Positions 6,928-14,390 of a stretch of 37,319 nucleotides of DNA are shown here, in pieces. A program made the translations under genes and the position numbers. The notes under the pieces were generated by a model. That model worked only from the letters and a program-made list of their open reading frames with translations, had not been told where the DNA came from and made no database searches. Position 1 is the first letter of the stretch. The number at the start of each line of letters is the position of its first letter. Origin of the DNA: a virus; the IMG/VR virus record IMGVR_UViG_3300042560_002246, positions 1 to 37,319 of that record; one strand, written 5' to 3'.

Positions 6928-7742
6928 TAAGAAAACATTGGATAAATAGATATAGACCACCAGAGACACCAGAAAGCATTAAAGCTCTTACAGAAGAGCT
7001 AGATCCATACGGATATGAATCTGTATTGTTTACTGTACATTCTAGGCTTGGAGATATGTGGACAAGACTATCTAGCTCAGTAAATAAAAATCATAAATTT
7101 AAGTATATGATTGCAGTAAGACCATATTTATTTAGTCCACAGTATTTGGCTATGCTAATAGCGTCATTCAATCAAATATCCAATAACCGATTAATGCTAA
7201 ATCTTGTTCATGGCATAATTGGTCCTAAAGAAACATTTGATGGAATTATGCACGGCGAACAACTACACGATAATAATTATAGAAAAGAGTATGCTAAACA
7301 ATTTATGCATAAATTCTTAAATGAAACTAATGTTTATATTCCATATGAAATGCCAGAAATTTTAGTGTCAGGATCATCAAAAGAATCGCTAGATTTGGCA
7401 AAAGAAACATCCGATATTGTTGCTACATTTTATGAATCTTTTATGGAAGATCCAGAAAAGTTTACAAGCAGAAAGTTTAAAAAGATTTTTATATTTTTGT
7501 CTGTTTTAGTAAGAGAAACCGATGAGGCAGCAGAACAAGAGGTTGCGAATATTCCAGAAGAAAATAGAACAACTGATAGCTCACCTATCTATGGCTCAAA
7601 AGAAACATTAACAAAAAAGTTTTTAGAGCTTGAAAAGCTTGGGGTTACAGACATTCTTTTTAGCCAATTTGACCAGTGGCATGACCCCAAAGTGGTGCAT
7701 GAATTCCTAGGAGAGCTAACGGATGCTGGCATTTTAAGCTAA
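6924..7742 (+). CDS. luciferase-like flavin monooxygenase (SsuD-like), copy 2
   Basis: This paralogue of 3091-3969 keeps the block KYMIAVRP (60-67), RLMLNLVHG (89-97) and, more completely, the family motif PEILVSGSSKES near residue 145, which in SsuD-type enzymes lines the flavin-phosphate site. LVRETDEAA and SPIYGSKETL also match. It overlaps the DUF2061 gene by ATGA, so APS kinase, DUF2061 and this gene form one translationally coupled unit. That grouping suggests a sulfur-related substrate, possibly desulfonation, but the reducing partner and substrate are not visible. Confidence 0.8.
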   Translation: MIRKHWINRYRPPETPESIKALTEELDPYGYESVLFTVHSRLGDMWTRLSSSVNKNHKFKYMIAVRPYLFSPQYLAMLIASFNQISNNRLMLNLVHGIIGPKETFDGIMHGEQLHDNNYRKEYAKQFMHKFLNETNVYIPYEMPEILVSGSSKESLDLAKETSDIVATFYESFMEDPEKFTSRKFKKIFIFLSVLVRETDEAAEQEVANIPEENRTTDSSPIYGSKETLTKKFLELEKLGVTDILFSQFDQWHDPKVVHEFLGELTDAGILS

Positions 7743-7776
7743 AGTTTGATATACTTTATTAAAATAAGGAGATTTT

Positions 7777-8181
7777 ATGTATCAGTATTTTGTAAAAGAG
7801 GTCACAAAAGTCGTTGACGGGGACACAATCGATGTCATTATTGATCTTGGTTTTGATATCATGTTTTCGTCCAGGGTAAGGTTGGCTGGCATTGACACTC
7901 CAGAATCTCGCACTGCAGACAAGCGTGAAAAAGCTTTGGGTCTTGAATCAAAGAAATTTCTTGAATCTAAAATTAAAGCTGCTAAAAACATAGTAATTAA
8001 AACTGAGAAGCTTAATAGCTCAGAAAAGTATGGCAGAATATTGGGTTGGCTATATCTTGACGGCGATGGCAACTCCGTAAACCATGAAATGATTGAAAAG
8101 GGATATGCTTGGGGATACCTTGGAGATACCAAGGTCAAAGATTTTGATGCCCTACTTGCAAAACGTAATGTTCAATCATAG
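7777..8181 (+). CDS. staphylococcal-nuclease-like (thermonuclease) protein
   Basis: Residues VVDGDT (12-17), RVRLAGIDTPES (33-44) and KYGRILGW (84-91) match the SNase fold. By chance of numbering, Arg35, Asp40, Thr41, Glu43 and Arg87 coincide with the catalytic and calcium-binding residues of the staphylococcal enzyme. There is no signal peptide, so it would act inside the host cell, for example on host DNA or RNA. TATACT near 7750 and an AAGGAG site precede ATG 7777. Confidence 0.9.
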   Translation: MYQYFVKEVTKVVDGDTIDVIIDLGFDIMFSSRVRLAGIDTPESRTADKREKALGLESKKFLESKIKAAKNIVIKTEKLNSSEKYGRILGWLYLDGDGNSVNHEMIEKGYAWGYLGDTKVKDFDALLAKRNVQS

Positions 8182-8506
8182 TGATTCCGAAGACTATTTA
8201 GAATATTTAATTTTAAATGGCTATGTTGAAGTCTCTGGTATTGATCCAGAGACTCAAGAATTTTTATATTCATTTACAGAAGAAGCAAGAAACACAATTC
8301 CTGGATTGCAAGAACAGCTTAATGAAGAATTTTATGGCTTAATTGTTTATCTTTGGGAGCATGGTTTTGTTGCAATGGATATAGAATCGGAAAGTCCAAG
8401 GGTAACTTTAATGCCTAAAGCATTAAATGAATACGAAGTAGCACAGTTGCCAAAGATTTATAGGCATGCATTGATGACTATTATAGAGGCACTCAAGATT
8501 CAATAG
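8168..8506 (+). CDS. hypothetical protein, 112 residues
   Basis: The frame is open from 8093, but that stretch lies inside the nuclease gene; ATG 8168 is the likelier start, overlapping the nuclease stop by 14 bases. The product is soluble and acidic, begins MFNHSDSEDYLEYL and is probably all-helical. No family recognised. Confidence 0.7.
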   Translation: MFNHSDSEDYLEYLILNGYVEVSGIDPETQEFLYSFTEEARNTIPGLQEQLNEEFYGLIVYLWEHGFVAMDIESESPRVTLMPKALNEYEVAQLPKIYRHALMTIIEALKIQ

Positions 8507-8527
8507 TATAATAGTCTTGGGGTTTAT

Positions 8528-8962
8528 ATGGAATTTTTATTTGGTATAGTTTTCGGCATTGCTTCATTATATATTGCTGCTAAAGTAATACAAAAGCTTG
8601 AGATCGCTAGAAGATTTACTGTTTATCCCATTAGACGTAGTCAGAGCTATATACACAGTTTACTATTATTTGCTTTGCAAAATTTACAAGACGACCCAGA
8701 GCCTATTAAAACCCAATCTAGAGATCTAATGGCTAAGCAGAGTATGACAGTAGTATTCGTTGACGGCAATGCCTACTGGATAAAAGATAACAAATTCTAC
8801 CAGGCTTCAGTTATTAATGGACAAATTGATAATTCTACAATAAAAACAGTTGACACAATGGGTATGGATAGGGTAGAATTAGACAAGATGTTTTTTATTG
8901 TTCAAAAATTAACGGAAGGTAAGCAAAATGATAGTGGGGATTCAGGGTTCAAAAACCTATAA
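8528..8962 (+). CDS. membrane-anchored hypothetical protein
   Basis: An N-terminal hydrophobic helix (residues 2-22) is followed by a soluble domain with VVFVDGNAYWIKDNKFY, probably a small beta-rich module. TATAAT at 8507-8512 and a GGGG stretch precede ATG 8528. The 3' end overlaps the next gene by 35 bases. Function unknown. Confidence 0.7.
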   Translation: MEFLFGIVFGIASLYIAAKVIQKLEIARRFTVYPIRRSQSYIHSLLLFALQNLQDDPEPIKTQSRDLMAKQSMTVVFVDGNAYWIKDNKFYQASVINGQIDNSTIKTVDTMGMDRVELDKMFFIVQKLTEGKQNDSGDSGFKNL

Positions 8963-9296
8963 CGACTACGCTTCTTTCATTCATGGAATGGCCATGCCAT
9001 TACGATTAATGCCAATAACAGATAAAAGACTGACAGTTTTTAGTGCTGGACCAAAAAGAATTAATGAGATGGCACTAGAGTTTTTAAACGTTTCTGACTT
9101 TAAATCAAGGGGCATATCAGTTAAATTGGTTTATATGCCAGAGTCTTGGTTTAGAAATAACTTTGAAAAAATTGAAATGTTTATTTACTTTTGCTCAAAG
9201 AAGGAAACATTCTCTAGCCTTGCAAACTTTTTGGACAATAAAGAGGTTGACGTTCGTGCCTGGAGATATGACGAGATCAAAGATAAAAATAAGTAA
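8928..9296 (+). CDS. possible SLOG/DUF2493-like protein
   Basis: The first strand and loop (IVGIQGSKTYNDY) and the later LTVFSAGPKRIN resemble the nucleotide-binding start of YspA/DUF2493 SLOG-fold proteins, which bind nucleotide-derived ligands. The match is weak because the rest is unfamiliar. GGAAGG at 8914-8919 sets the start at ATG 8928, inside the previous gene. Confidence 0.5.
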   Translation: MIVGIQGSKTYNDYASFIHGMAMPLRLMPITDKRLTVFSAGPKRINEMALEFLNVSDFKSRGISVKLVYMPESWFRNNFEKIEMFIYFCSKKETFSSLANFLDNKEVDVRAWRYDEIKDKNK

Positions 9297-9305
9297 GGAG
9301 TTGTA

Positions 9306-9515
9306 ATGTTAATTACTTCGCTTGAACAAATGGAAGAGATTGTTGAATCTAATAAAACTCTTTCATGGCGTGGCTGGGACGTAGTCCAGTCTTTGCCAAA
9401 TCCTACTGCCTGGTCCAAGCCAGATGGTGCCTATATCAAAGGCAGGTGGTACACTCAAAAGATATTTGCTCTGTCCACTGAGGGTTGGGAGATTCCAAAT
9501 AAGTTTATGAGGTAG
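9306..9515 (+). CDS. hypothetical protein, 69 residues
   Basis: A clear AAGGAG site precedes ATG 9306. The protein is rich in Trp and includes LSWRGWDVVQSLP and YIKGRWYTQK. It is a conserved-hypothetical type of small phage protein; function unknown. It lies in a run of short plus-strand genes leading to WhiB. Confidence 0.7.
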   Translation: MLITSLEQMEEIVESNKTLSWRGWDVVQSLPNPTAWSKPDGAYIKGRWYTQKIFALSTEGWEIPNKFMR

Positions 9516-9518
9516 CAA

Positions 9519-9806
9519 ATGCAATCTCAAAAATGGAAAGAAAAAGCTGCTTGTAAAGACTATGACTGGAATTTATTCTTTGATAAATATGAAGAAAACA
9601 TAAGCTTAAGGCCTGCAATAGATCAGTTATGCTCAACTTGCCCAGTTGCAAGACAATGTTTTGCGGTTGGCATCTCGCAAAAAGAATGGGGTGTTTGGGG
9701 AGGAGTATATTTAGAAGGTGGAAAAATTTCTAAAGAATTTAATAAGCATAGAGACAAGGCTAGGTGGGCAGAAACCTGGAAATATCTAACGATGGATAAT
9801 AAATAA
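9519..9806 (+). CDS. WhiB-family transcriptional regulator
   Basis: Cys12, Cys38, Cys41 and Cys47 form the C-x25-C-x2-C-x5-C ligand set for a 4Fe-4S cluster and GVWGG (58-62) is the family's turn that contacts the principal sigma factor. WhiB proteins are confined to actinobacteria and their phages, which is the strongest host clue in the window. It may redirect host RNA polymerase or support phage gene control. The stop overlaps the next ATG (TAATG). Confidence 0.93.
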   Translation: MQSQKWKEKAACKDYDWNLFFDKYEENISLRPAIDQLCSTCPVARQCFAVGISQKEWGVWGGVYLEGGKISKEFNKHRDKARWAETWKYLTMDNK

Positions 9807-10045
9807 TGTATACAGACGATATGAAGCGAGCCTTTCATTCTCTTGATGGGACTGGGCCAAAAGGATTTACGTTACAGATTATTGACCACAATCACTTTCT
9901 TACTGTAAAAGCCAGTGAAAAACAGTTTATGTCACTACTTGACGCAGACAAGCGTCATGCGGTAGAATATATGATAAAGGTTAAAAAAGCCTTGGAAGAC
10001 AATGGAGCTATCGTGCTACTAGTACGAGAAGGTGGGGCAGAGTAA
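9806..10045 (+). CDS. hypothetical protein, 79 residues
   Basis: Coupled to whiB by TAATG and to the next gene by the same overlap. A small soluble protein with an N-terminal helix, a beta hairpin (FTLQIIDHNHFLTVKA) and a charged helix. No family recognised; its position between WhiB and a DNA-repair gene says little about function. Confidence 0.7.
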   Translation: MYTDDMKRAFHSLDGTGPKGFTLQIIDHNHFLTVKASEKQFMSLLDADKRHAVEYMIKVKKALEDNGAIVLLVREGGAE

Positions 10046-10527
10046 TGCAAACATTTTTGCCATCAAAAGATTTTGATACCGTAGCCAAAATGCTTGACTC
10101 CAAAAGATTAAACAAGCAAATACTTGAATGCTATCAAATACTTAAGGTTTTATCCAGCAATGATCCACACGCTGGTTGGAGAAATCATCCAGCAGTAAAA
10201 ATGTGGAAGGACTTTGAAGTATCTCTGTATGACTATGTGTCTTCTATGATTCGTGAAGCAAACTATAGAGGAATTAAGACAGACAAGAATACAAACAACT
10301 TGATAACTCTGAGAACTAATAACATCAAGAACTGGGGGAGCGGTTTTCCAAAATGGTATCAGAACTCAGAAATTATGAAATTTGTAACTACGACCCATAA
10401 AGCAAATCTGTTTTATAAAGATCCAGAATTCTACTTTGAGTTTGAGTCTGCAACTATTAGCAAATACAATCAGCCTTGCTGCGATACTTGCAAATATTAC
10501 TGGGTAACACATAAGGAGAGCCAGTGA
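10045..10527 (+). CDS. MSMEG_6728 / endonuclease V-like DNA glycosylase family protein
   Basis: The N-terminal MQTFLPSKDF followed by AKMLDSKRLNKQILEC and later GWRNHPAVKMW is the pattern of the MSMEG_6728 family, related to T4 endonuclease V (pyrimidine-dimer glycosylase). T4 enzyme family members cut at UV dimers. A CDTCKYYW ending with two Cys is extra compared with the family core. UV repair would suit a surface-water phage. The stop overlaps the GTG of the next gene. Confidence 0.8.
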   Translation: MQTFLPSKDFDTVAKMLDSKRLNKQILECYQILKVLSSNDPHAGWRNHPAVKMWKDFEVSLYDYVSSMIREANYRGIKTDKNTNNLITLRTNNIKNWGSGFPKWYQNSEIMKFVTTTHKANLFYKDPEFYFEFESATISKYNQPCCDTCKYYWVTHKESQ

Positions 10528-10907
10528 GTTCAGAATTAATCAATGTCTTAATTTTAGCTGGTCTTGCATCAATCATATTGGCTTTATCAATTATCGCTAT
10601 TGTACTAAAGATTAAGAATAACAAATTCATTTCAGTTATAGCACAACTATTTGTCGATAAAAATGTGTTGTCAGAAGAAATAGATAGACTATCTTTTATA
10701 GTAAACAATGGTCCAAGCATAGAGAACGACTTTATTAAGTTTCTCTCTGACTCCAGGGATGGAGCATATGAATATATTGAACAAGTCCAGACTGCTATTG
10801 AGGCCCTATATAAAGCCATGGAGTCTGACAAAGAGAGCGAAATTGATAGAACTTATAAAGAACTGTTAAAGTTTCTACCCTCCAAAAACATGGATGTGGT
10901 AGAATAG
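10524..10907 (+). CDS. membrane-anchored coiled protein
   Basis: GTG start at 10524 with AGGAG 5 bases upstream, overlapping the previous stop. One N-terminal transmembrane helix (residues 6-28) is followed by a charged, probably helical cytoplasmic part. No family recognised. Confidence 0.7.
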   Translation: MSSELINVLILAGLASIILALSIIAIVLKIKNNKFISVIAQLFVDKNVLSEEIDRLSFIVNNGPSIENDFIKFLSDSRDGAYEYIEQVQTAIEALYKAMESDKESEIDRTYKELLKFLPSKNMDVVE

Positions 10908-10917
10908 TAAAAGAAAA

Positions 10918-11106
10918 ATGTTACCTTTGAAGCAAGAGATAGATATAGAAAAAAGCCTGCAGGCATTGACCAATAAGATGCCAGCAGTTTGTTGCATATC
11001 CAAATGTAATGAGCTTGTTTCTAATATATACAAAACAATTGAAAAAAGATCTCTACCAATGTGCCCAATGCATTTTGGAATAATTGCTTCAGAGGTATTG
11101 TGGTAA
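10918..11106 (+). CDS. small Cys-containing hypothetical protein
   Basis: The 62-residue protein has Cys at AVCCISKC and a later MCPMH, a possible zinc site formed by Cys and His. AAAGAAA precedes the ATG. Function unknown. Confidence 0.6.
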   Translation: MLPLKQEIDIEKSLQALTNKMPAVCCISKCNELVSNIYKTIEKRSLPMCPMHFGIIASEVLW

Positions 11107-11124
11107 ATATAAATAAGGAGAAAT

Positions 11125-11466
11125 ATGAATAAGGCAATGATTGAGTCCTATCTAAGGAACCTTTTGGGATCTGTGCTAGGTGCAATTACAATCGTAATGG
11201 GAAGCACTGGCATTGCGTCTCCACTAGAGTTTGGTGGGGCTGAATGGCTACTTGTAGCAAATGCACTGTGGGCTTCTGCTGTTCCAACACTACTACGTTG
11301 GGTTAATAAGAAGGATCCAGCTTTTGGTCTAGTAGCAAAGGCCGTAACATCTTCAGTTACAAAGAAGCTTGAAGATGCAGCCGTAGAGGCAGCAAAGAAG
11401 CCAGCAGCCAAAAAGGCTACTGGCGACAAGAAGCCAGCAACAAAGAAGGCTACCACAAAGAAGTAG
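11125..11466 (+). CDS. holin-like membrane protein with Lys/Ala tail
   Basis: Two hydrophobic helices (about residues 12-32 and 38-60) are followed by an amphipathic stretch and a low-complexity Lys-Ala-Thr tail (AKKPAAKKAT type repeats). This topology is typical of holins in actinobacterial phages, where the basic tail stays in the cytoplasm. AAGGAG precedes ATG 11125. It lies about 6 kb after the endolysin and is followed by a strong terminator. Confidence 0.65.
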   Translation: MNKAMIESYLRNLLGSVLGAITIVMGSTGIASPLEFGGAEWLLVANALWASAVPTLLRWVNKKDPAFGLVAKAVTSSVTKKLEDAAVEAAKKPAAKKATGDKKPATKKATTKK

Positions 11467-11481
11467 TCTATTTAGAAATTG

Positions 11482-11517
11482 GCGGTCTGCATAATCTTGC
11501 AGACCGCTTTTTCTTTT
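11482..11517 (+). terminator. rho-independent terminator
   Basis: A perfect 9-bp stem (GCGGTCTGC, 11482-11490, with 11499-11507) and 8-base loop are followed by TTTTTCTTTT. It ends the long plus-strand run that finishes with the holin-like gene. Confidence 0.95.
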
Positions 11518-11525
11518 GCTATAAT
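11517..11525 (+). promoter_or_regulatory. extended -10 promoter (TGCTATAAT)
   Basis: TGC-TATAAT starts at the end of the terminator U-run and drives the small heat-shock gene; the leader is about 50 bases and contains a short TGCC...GGCA hairpin before its AAAGGAG site. Confidence 0.75.
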
Positions 11526-11580
11526 ATATATGCCTGCCATTTAGGGGGCAATAACTCGCTTAATAAAAGGAGATGATAAT

Positions 11581-11973
11581 ATGATGGTATCTTATGTAGA
11601 TCCATTTGCACAACTTAGTCGGGAATTCGATAAGTTATTTGGTGCACCAATGCAAAAAACAAACTATCCACCCTATAACGTAAAGAAAGTAGACAATGAT
11701 CACTTTATAATGGAGTTCGCTGTTGCTGGATTTAGTCGTGGAGAGCTAGAGCTTTCAGTAGAAAGAGGAGTTCTAACGATCAAGGGTGAAAAGCTAGGAA
11801 AGGATGATGAATATATTTACAAGGGAATTGCTACTCGTAAATTTATTCGCTCATTCTCCCTGCCAGAATACTTTGAGATAACGGATGCTTCAGCATTTGA
11901 CGGTATTCTGTACATTGATCTAAAACGCAATATGCCAGAGGAACTAAAGCCAAAGCAGATTGAGATCAGGTAG
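11581..11973 (+). CDS. Hsp20-family small heat-shock protein
   Basis: The 130-residue protein has an alpha-crystallin domain: FIMEFAVAGFSRGELELSVE, then GVLTIKGEK and a closing strand ILYIDLKR, ending in a KQIEIR tail that carries an I-x-I-type assembly motif. It acts as an ATP-independent chaperone. Phages use such proteins during capsid assembly or stress; which applies here is unknown. AAAGGAG at 11566-11571 favours ATG 11581 over 11584. Confidence 0.92.
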   Translation: MMVSYVDPFAQLSREFDKLFGAPMQKTNYPPYNVKKVDNDHFIMEFAVAGFSRGELELSVERGVLTIKGEKLGKDDEYIYKGIATRKFIRSFSLPEYFEITDASAFDGILYIDLKRNMPEELKPKQIEIR

Positions 11974-11988
11974 TATATAATTAAATAG

Positions 11989-12076
11989 TCCCCATACAGG
12001 GCAAGGCCGTTATCTTAGGATGGATTAGTTACCCATTTTGACCCCTGGCCTAATACAGGTTCTGTATGGGGATTTT
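11989..12076 (+). other. structured intergenic RNA candidate / terminator
   Basis: TCCCCATACAG (11989-11999) pairs perfectly with 12062-12072, closing a 62-base interior in which AGGCC (12004-12008) can pair with GGCCT (12047-12051). TTTT follows the closing stem. It may end transcription after the Hsp20 gene or form a distinct structured RNA just upstream of the promoter at 12083. Confidence 0.5.
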
Positions 12077-12094
12077 CCATGCTATAATATTTCT

Positions 12095-13252
12095 ATGCCA
12101 TATCGTGTTGGAGCTAAGGGATCTTACGGCTGCTCAGGCTACCCTGCTATAAAAGAAGACGGCACTGTGATGGGCTGTCACAAAACAAAAGAGGCTGCAG
12201 CACGACAAATTTATGCCATTAATCAATCCGAAGGTAATATAGATAAGGCTTCTCCATGCTGGGATGGATATACACAGCGTGGAATGAAGCCAGGGAAAAA
12301 TGGAAAAATGGTTCCAAATTGTGTTCCAATATCTAAAATGGATGAGCGAATTGTTGAGGGTGACTTTGTTATGGGACAAACCACTGAGGGCATTGCACAT
12401 GGAATGGTAGAACACATCATGTGGGAAGGTGGAACTCTTGGAACGCCTGGAAGTGAATATGCACTTGAATCTATGCCACCAGAAAATCCAGCGATGTCTG
12501 TTCGCATTTATGAAGAAGAAAATGGATCTTGGGAGCCAACAGCATACAGTATTGGCATGATGTATTTAGACGCACAAAAACTTGAAAGTTTAGAGGGACA
12601 CAATATGCCAGAGGACATGGATGACGACATGCTTGAACTTATGCTTAAGGCAGAAACTTTTACACCAACCTCTGGAATGAAAGCAGCAGCACGTAGAGCT
12701 TTGCGTTGGAAAGAAGAAGGTAAGGCAACTGGGGCAGGAACTCCAGTAGGCTGGGGTCGTGCAAGAGATATAGTTGCAGGCAGATCAATGTCACTAAGTG
12801 TTGTGCGTAGAATGTTCTCATTCTTTTCTCGCCATGAAGTAGATAAGAAGGGTAAAGACTTTTATAACACAAGCAATCCATCTAATGGTCGTATTATGTG
12901 GGATGCATGGGGCGGAGATGCAGGATTTAGCTGGTCACGGGGCATTGTAAACAGAATGAAAGACAAAGCTTTGTTTGCTAATTTTGGTAAAGATTGGACA
13001 ACATCAGAATCATTGACAGACATATTTAAGGCTTTAGGCGTAGGTTCAATGGTATCTTGGAATTCTTCTGGCGGCAGGGCAACAGGTAAAATAAGACGAA
13101 TAATCAGAAGTGGAACCTATAACGTACCAAATAGCGACTTTGCTTTAAATGCCTCTGAAGATGATCCTGTGGCCGTTATAACCCTATATAGAGACGGTAA
13201 GCCAACAGATATTACTGTTGGTCATAAGTTGAAGACTCTAAGAGCTGCCTAA
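12095..13252 (+). CDS. mosaic phage protein with C-terminal HVA1/Tudor-like domain
   Basis: The start is ATG 12095, exactly 6 bases after TATAAT (12083-12088), giving a leaderless message; the frame is open further up but only across the structured element. The 385-residue protein is built of short modules seen in other phage proteins: HKTKEAAARQIYAINQSE, a CWDGYTQRGMKPG...VPNCVP element, a basic helical module (KAAARRALRWKEEGKAT... GWGRARDIVAG) and a C-terminal region SMVSWNSSGG...TGKIRRI resembling the HVA1/DUF2945 Tudor-like fold. Such mixes occur in head-maturation and other structural proteins. I cannot name a specific function. Confidence 0.6.
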   Translation: MPYRVGAKGSYGCSGYPAIKEDGTVMGCHKTKEAAARQIYAINQSEGNIDKASPCWDGYTQRGMKPGKNGKMVPNCVPISKMDERIVEGDFVMGQTTEGIAHGMVEHIMWEGGTLGTPGSEYALESMPPENPAMSVRIYEEENGSWEPTAYSIGMMYLDAQKLESLEGHNMPEDMDDDMLELMLKAETFTPTSGMKAAARRALRWKEEGKATGAGTPVGWGRARDIVAGRSMSLSVVRRMFSFFSRHEVDKKGKDFYNTSNPSNGRIMWDAWGGDAGFSWSRGIVNRMKDKALFANFGKDWTTSESLTDIFKALGVGSMVSWNSSGGRATGKIRRIIRSGTYNVPNSDFALNASEDDPVAVITLYRDGKPTDITVGHKLKTLRAA

Positions 13253-13373
13253 GTCTATCAACATACCTTTCATAATCAATATCAATAACAATATTGTCAT
13301 CATCTATTTTTAACAGTTTAATTTCTTTTCCTATGTCAAACAGGATAGCTCTGATCTCTTGCTCAAGATTCAT
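13212..13373 (-). CDS. hypothetical protein, 53 residues
   Basis: ATG at 13373 is preceded by GCAGGAAA. The product is acidic and helical (MNLEQEIRAILFDIGKE start). It overlaps the 3' end of the convergent plus-strand gene by 41 bases and the end of the HNH gene upstream by 11 bases. Function unknown. Confidence 0.6.
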   Translation of the reverse strand: MNLEQEIRAILFDIGKEIKLLKIDDDNIVIDIDYERYVDRLRQLLESSTYDQQ

Positions 13374-13644
13374 TTTCCTGCTCCCTTTGGTATGTTCTAA
13401 TTTTATGGCAGTTTGCACAAACCACATCGCATTTTTTTACTTCGATCCATGCAGCCTCTGGACCGTAAGCTCTTAATACCCTATACACAACATCTATTTT
13501 ATTTTCTTTTGGTCTATGATCAAATTCTAGTACGTAATGTGGAAAATGATTCCTGCAATCAGCACAGCCGTGTTTTTCCTTATAAAGGTGAAGTTCTTCT
13601 AAAACCTTATATAGCTGTTTCTTCTGTTTGGCTGATTTGACCAT
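13363..13644 (-). CDS. HNH endonuclease-like protein
   Basis: Cys27/Cys30 (HGCADC) and Cys76/Cys79 (VCANCHK) form a structural zinc site around the beta-beta-alpha core, with FDHRP (His43) and the NCH segment as the catalytic part. At 93 residues it is a stand-alone HNH domain. It could be a packaging-associated nuclease or a homing-type enzyme. TATAAT on the minus strand at 13658-13653 is 8 bases before the start codon, so the message is almost leaderless. Confidence 0.75.
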   Translation of the reverse strand: MVKSAKQKKQLYKVLEELHLYKEKHGCADCRNHFPHYVLEFDHRPKENKIDVVYRVLRAYGPEAAWIEVKKCDVVCANCHKIRTYQREQENES

Positions 13645-13648
13645 ACGA

Positions 13649-13658
13649 TATAATTATA
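13649..13658. promoter_or_regulatory. overlapping divergent -10 boxes
   Basis: A 10-base palindrome contains TATAAT on the plus strand (13649-13654, toward 13668) and TATAAT on the minus strand (13658-13653, toward the HNH gene). The two promoters share bases and should compete for polymerase. Confidence 0.7.
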
Positions 13659-13667
13659 CCAGGAGTT

Positions 13668-14390
13668 ATGTTGGAAAAAGAAATAGTGTTTGTATACATT
13701 TGTAGAAATGGAGATAACGAAGAGCTTAGATATTCGCTACGCTCTGCTCAAACCTTCTACCCAAATTCTACTGTCTGGGTTGTTGGGGGCAAGCCAGACT
13801 GGTACGTTGGGAATTTTATACCAATTAGGCAAGTAGCAGATGCTTTTCAAAATGTAAAAAATAGCTTGATTGCAATAATGGATAATCCAAACATACCAGA
13901 CGAAATAGTTATTATGAATGATGACTTCTTTTTTGTTAGATATGTTCCAAATATAAAGGCATACTCGTCTGGGACACTATATAATAAAATAGTTTTTAAT
14001 AAATCAAACGGAGTCAATTCCCCATATATTAAAAGGTTAAATCATTTATTGAGGCATTGTAAGAAATATAGAGATGTTCCACTAGATTTTGAAACACATG
14101 CACCAATGCTTATTAGCAAAAGCAAGCTATCAATAATAGCTAAAGAAAATGTAATGTGGAGATCAAACTATGGAAATAGATTTTTATCAGAAGATCAAAT
14201 TGAAGTAATAGATGATGTCAAGGTTTATTCAGATCCAAAATATGATTTTAAAAGTTATGAATATCTAAGCTTTAAGTATCCATTTTTTTCAACACAAGAT
14301 AGCTCTTTTGGAATGGCTTACGATAGAATGCTAAAAAATATGTTTTGCATTCCATCAAGATACGAGCTAAAAGTATTTTCTAGTAGCTAA
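13668..14390 (+). CDS. Stealth-like sugar-phosphate transferase
   Basis: The start RNGDNEELRYSLRS resembles the first conserved region of Stealth proteins and EIVIMNDDFFFV (around residue 80) the second, with paired Asp that would bind metal and nucleotide sugar. Stealth proteins transfer hexose-1-phosphate in capsule synthesis. The gene is AT-rich, has AGGAG before ATG 13668, and converges with the GT4 gene with a 24-base overlap, next to a glycan-related cluster on the other strand. Confidence 0.65.
   Translation: MLEKEIVFVYICRNGDNEELRYSLRSAQTFYPNSTVWVVGGKPDWYVGNFIPIRQVADAFQNVKNSLIAIMDNPNIPDEIVIMNDDFFFVRYVPNIKAYSSGTLYNKIVFNKSNGVNSPYIKRLNHLLRHCKKYRDVPLDFETHAPMLISKSKLSIIAKENVMWRSNYGNRFLSEDQIEVIDDVKVYSDPKYDFKSYEYLSFKYPFFSTQDSSFGMAYDRMLKNMFCIPSRYELKVFSSS

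Noticed and set aside
11148-11456. Minus-strand frame opposite the holin-like gene
   Set aside because: Mirror of the Lys/Ala/Thr repeat tail; composition is an antisense artefact.
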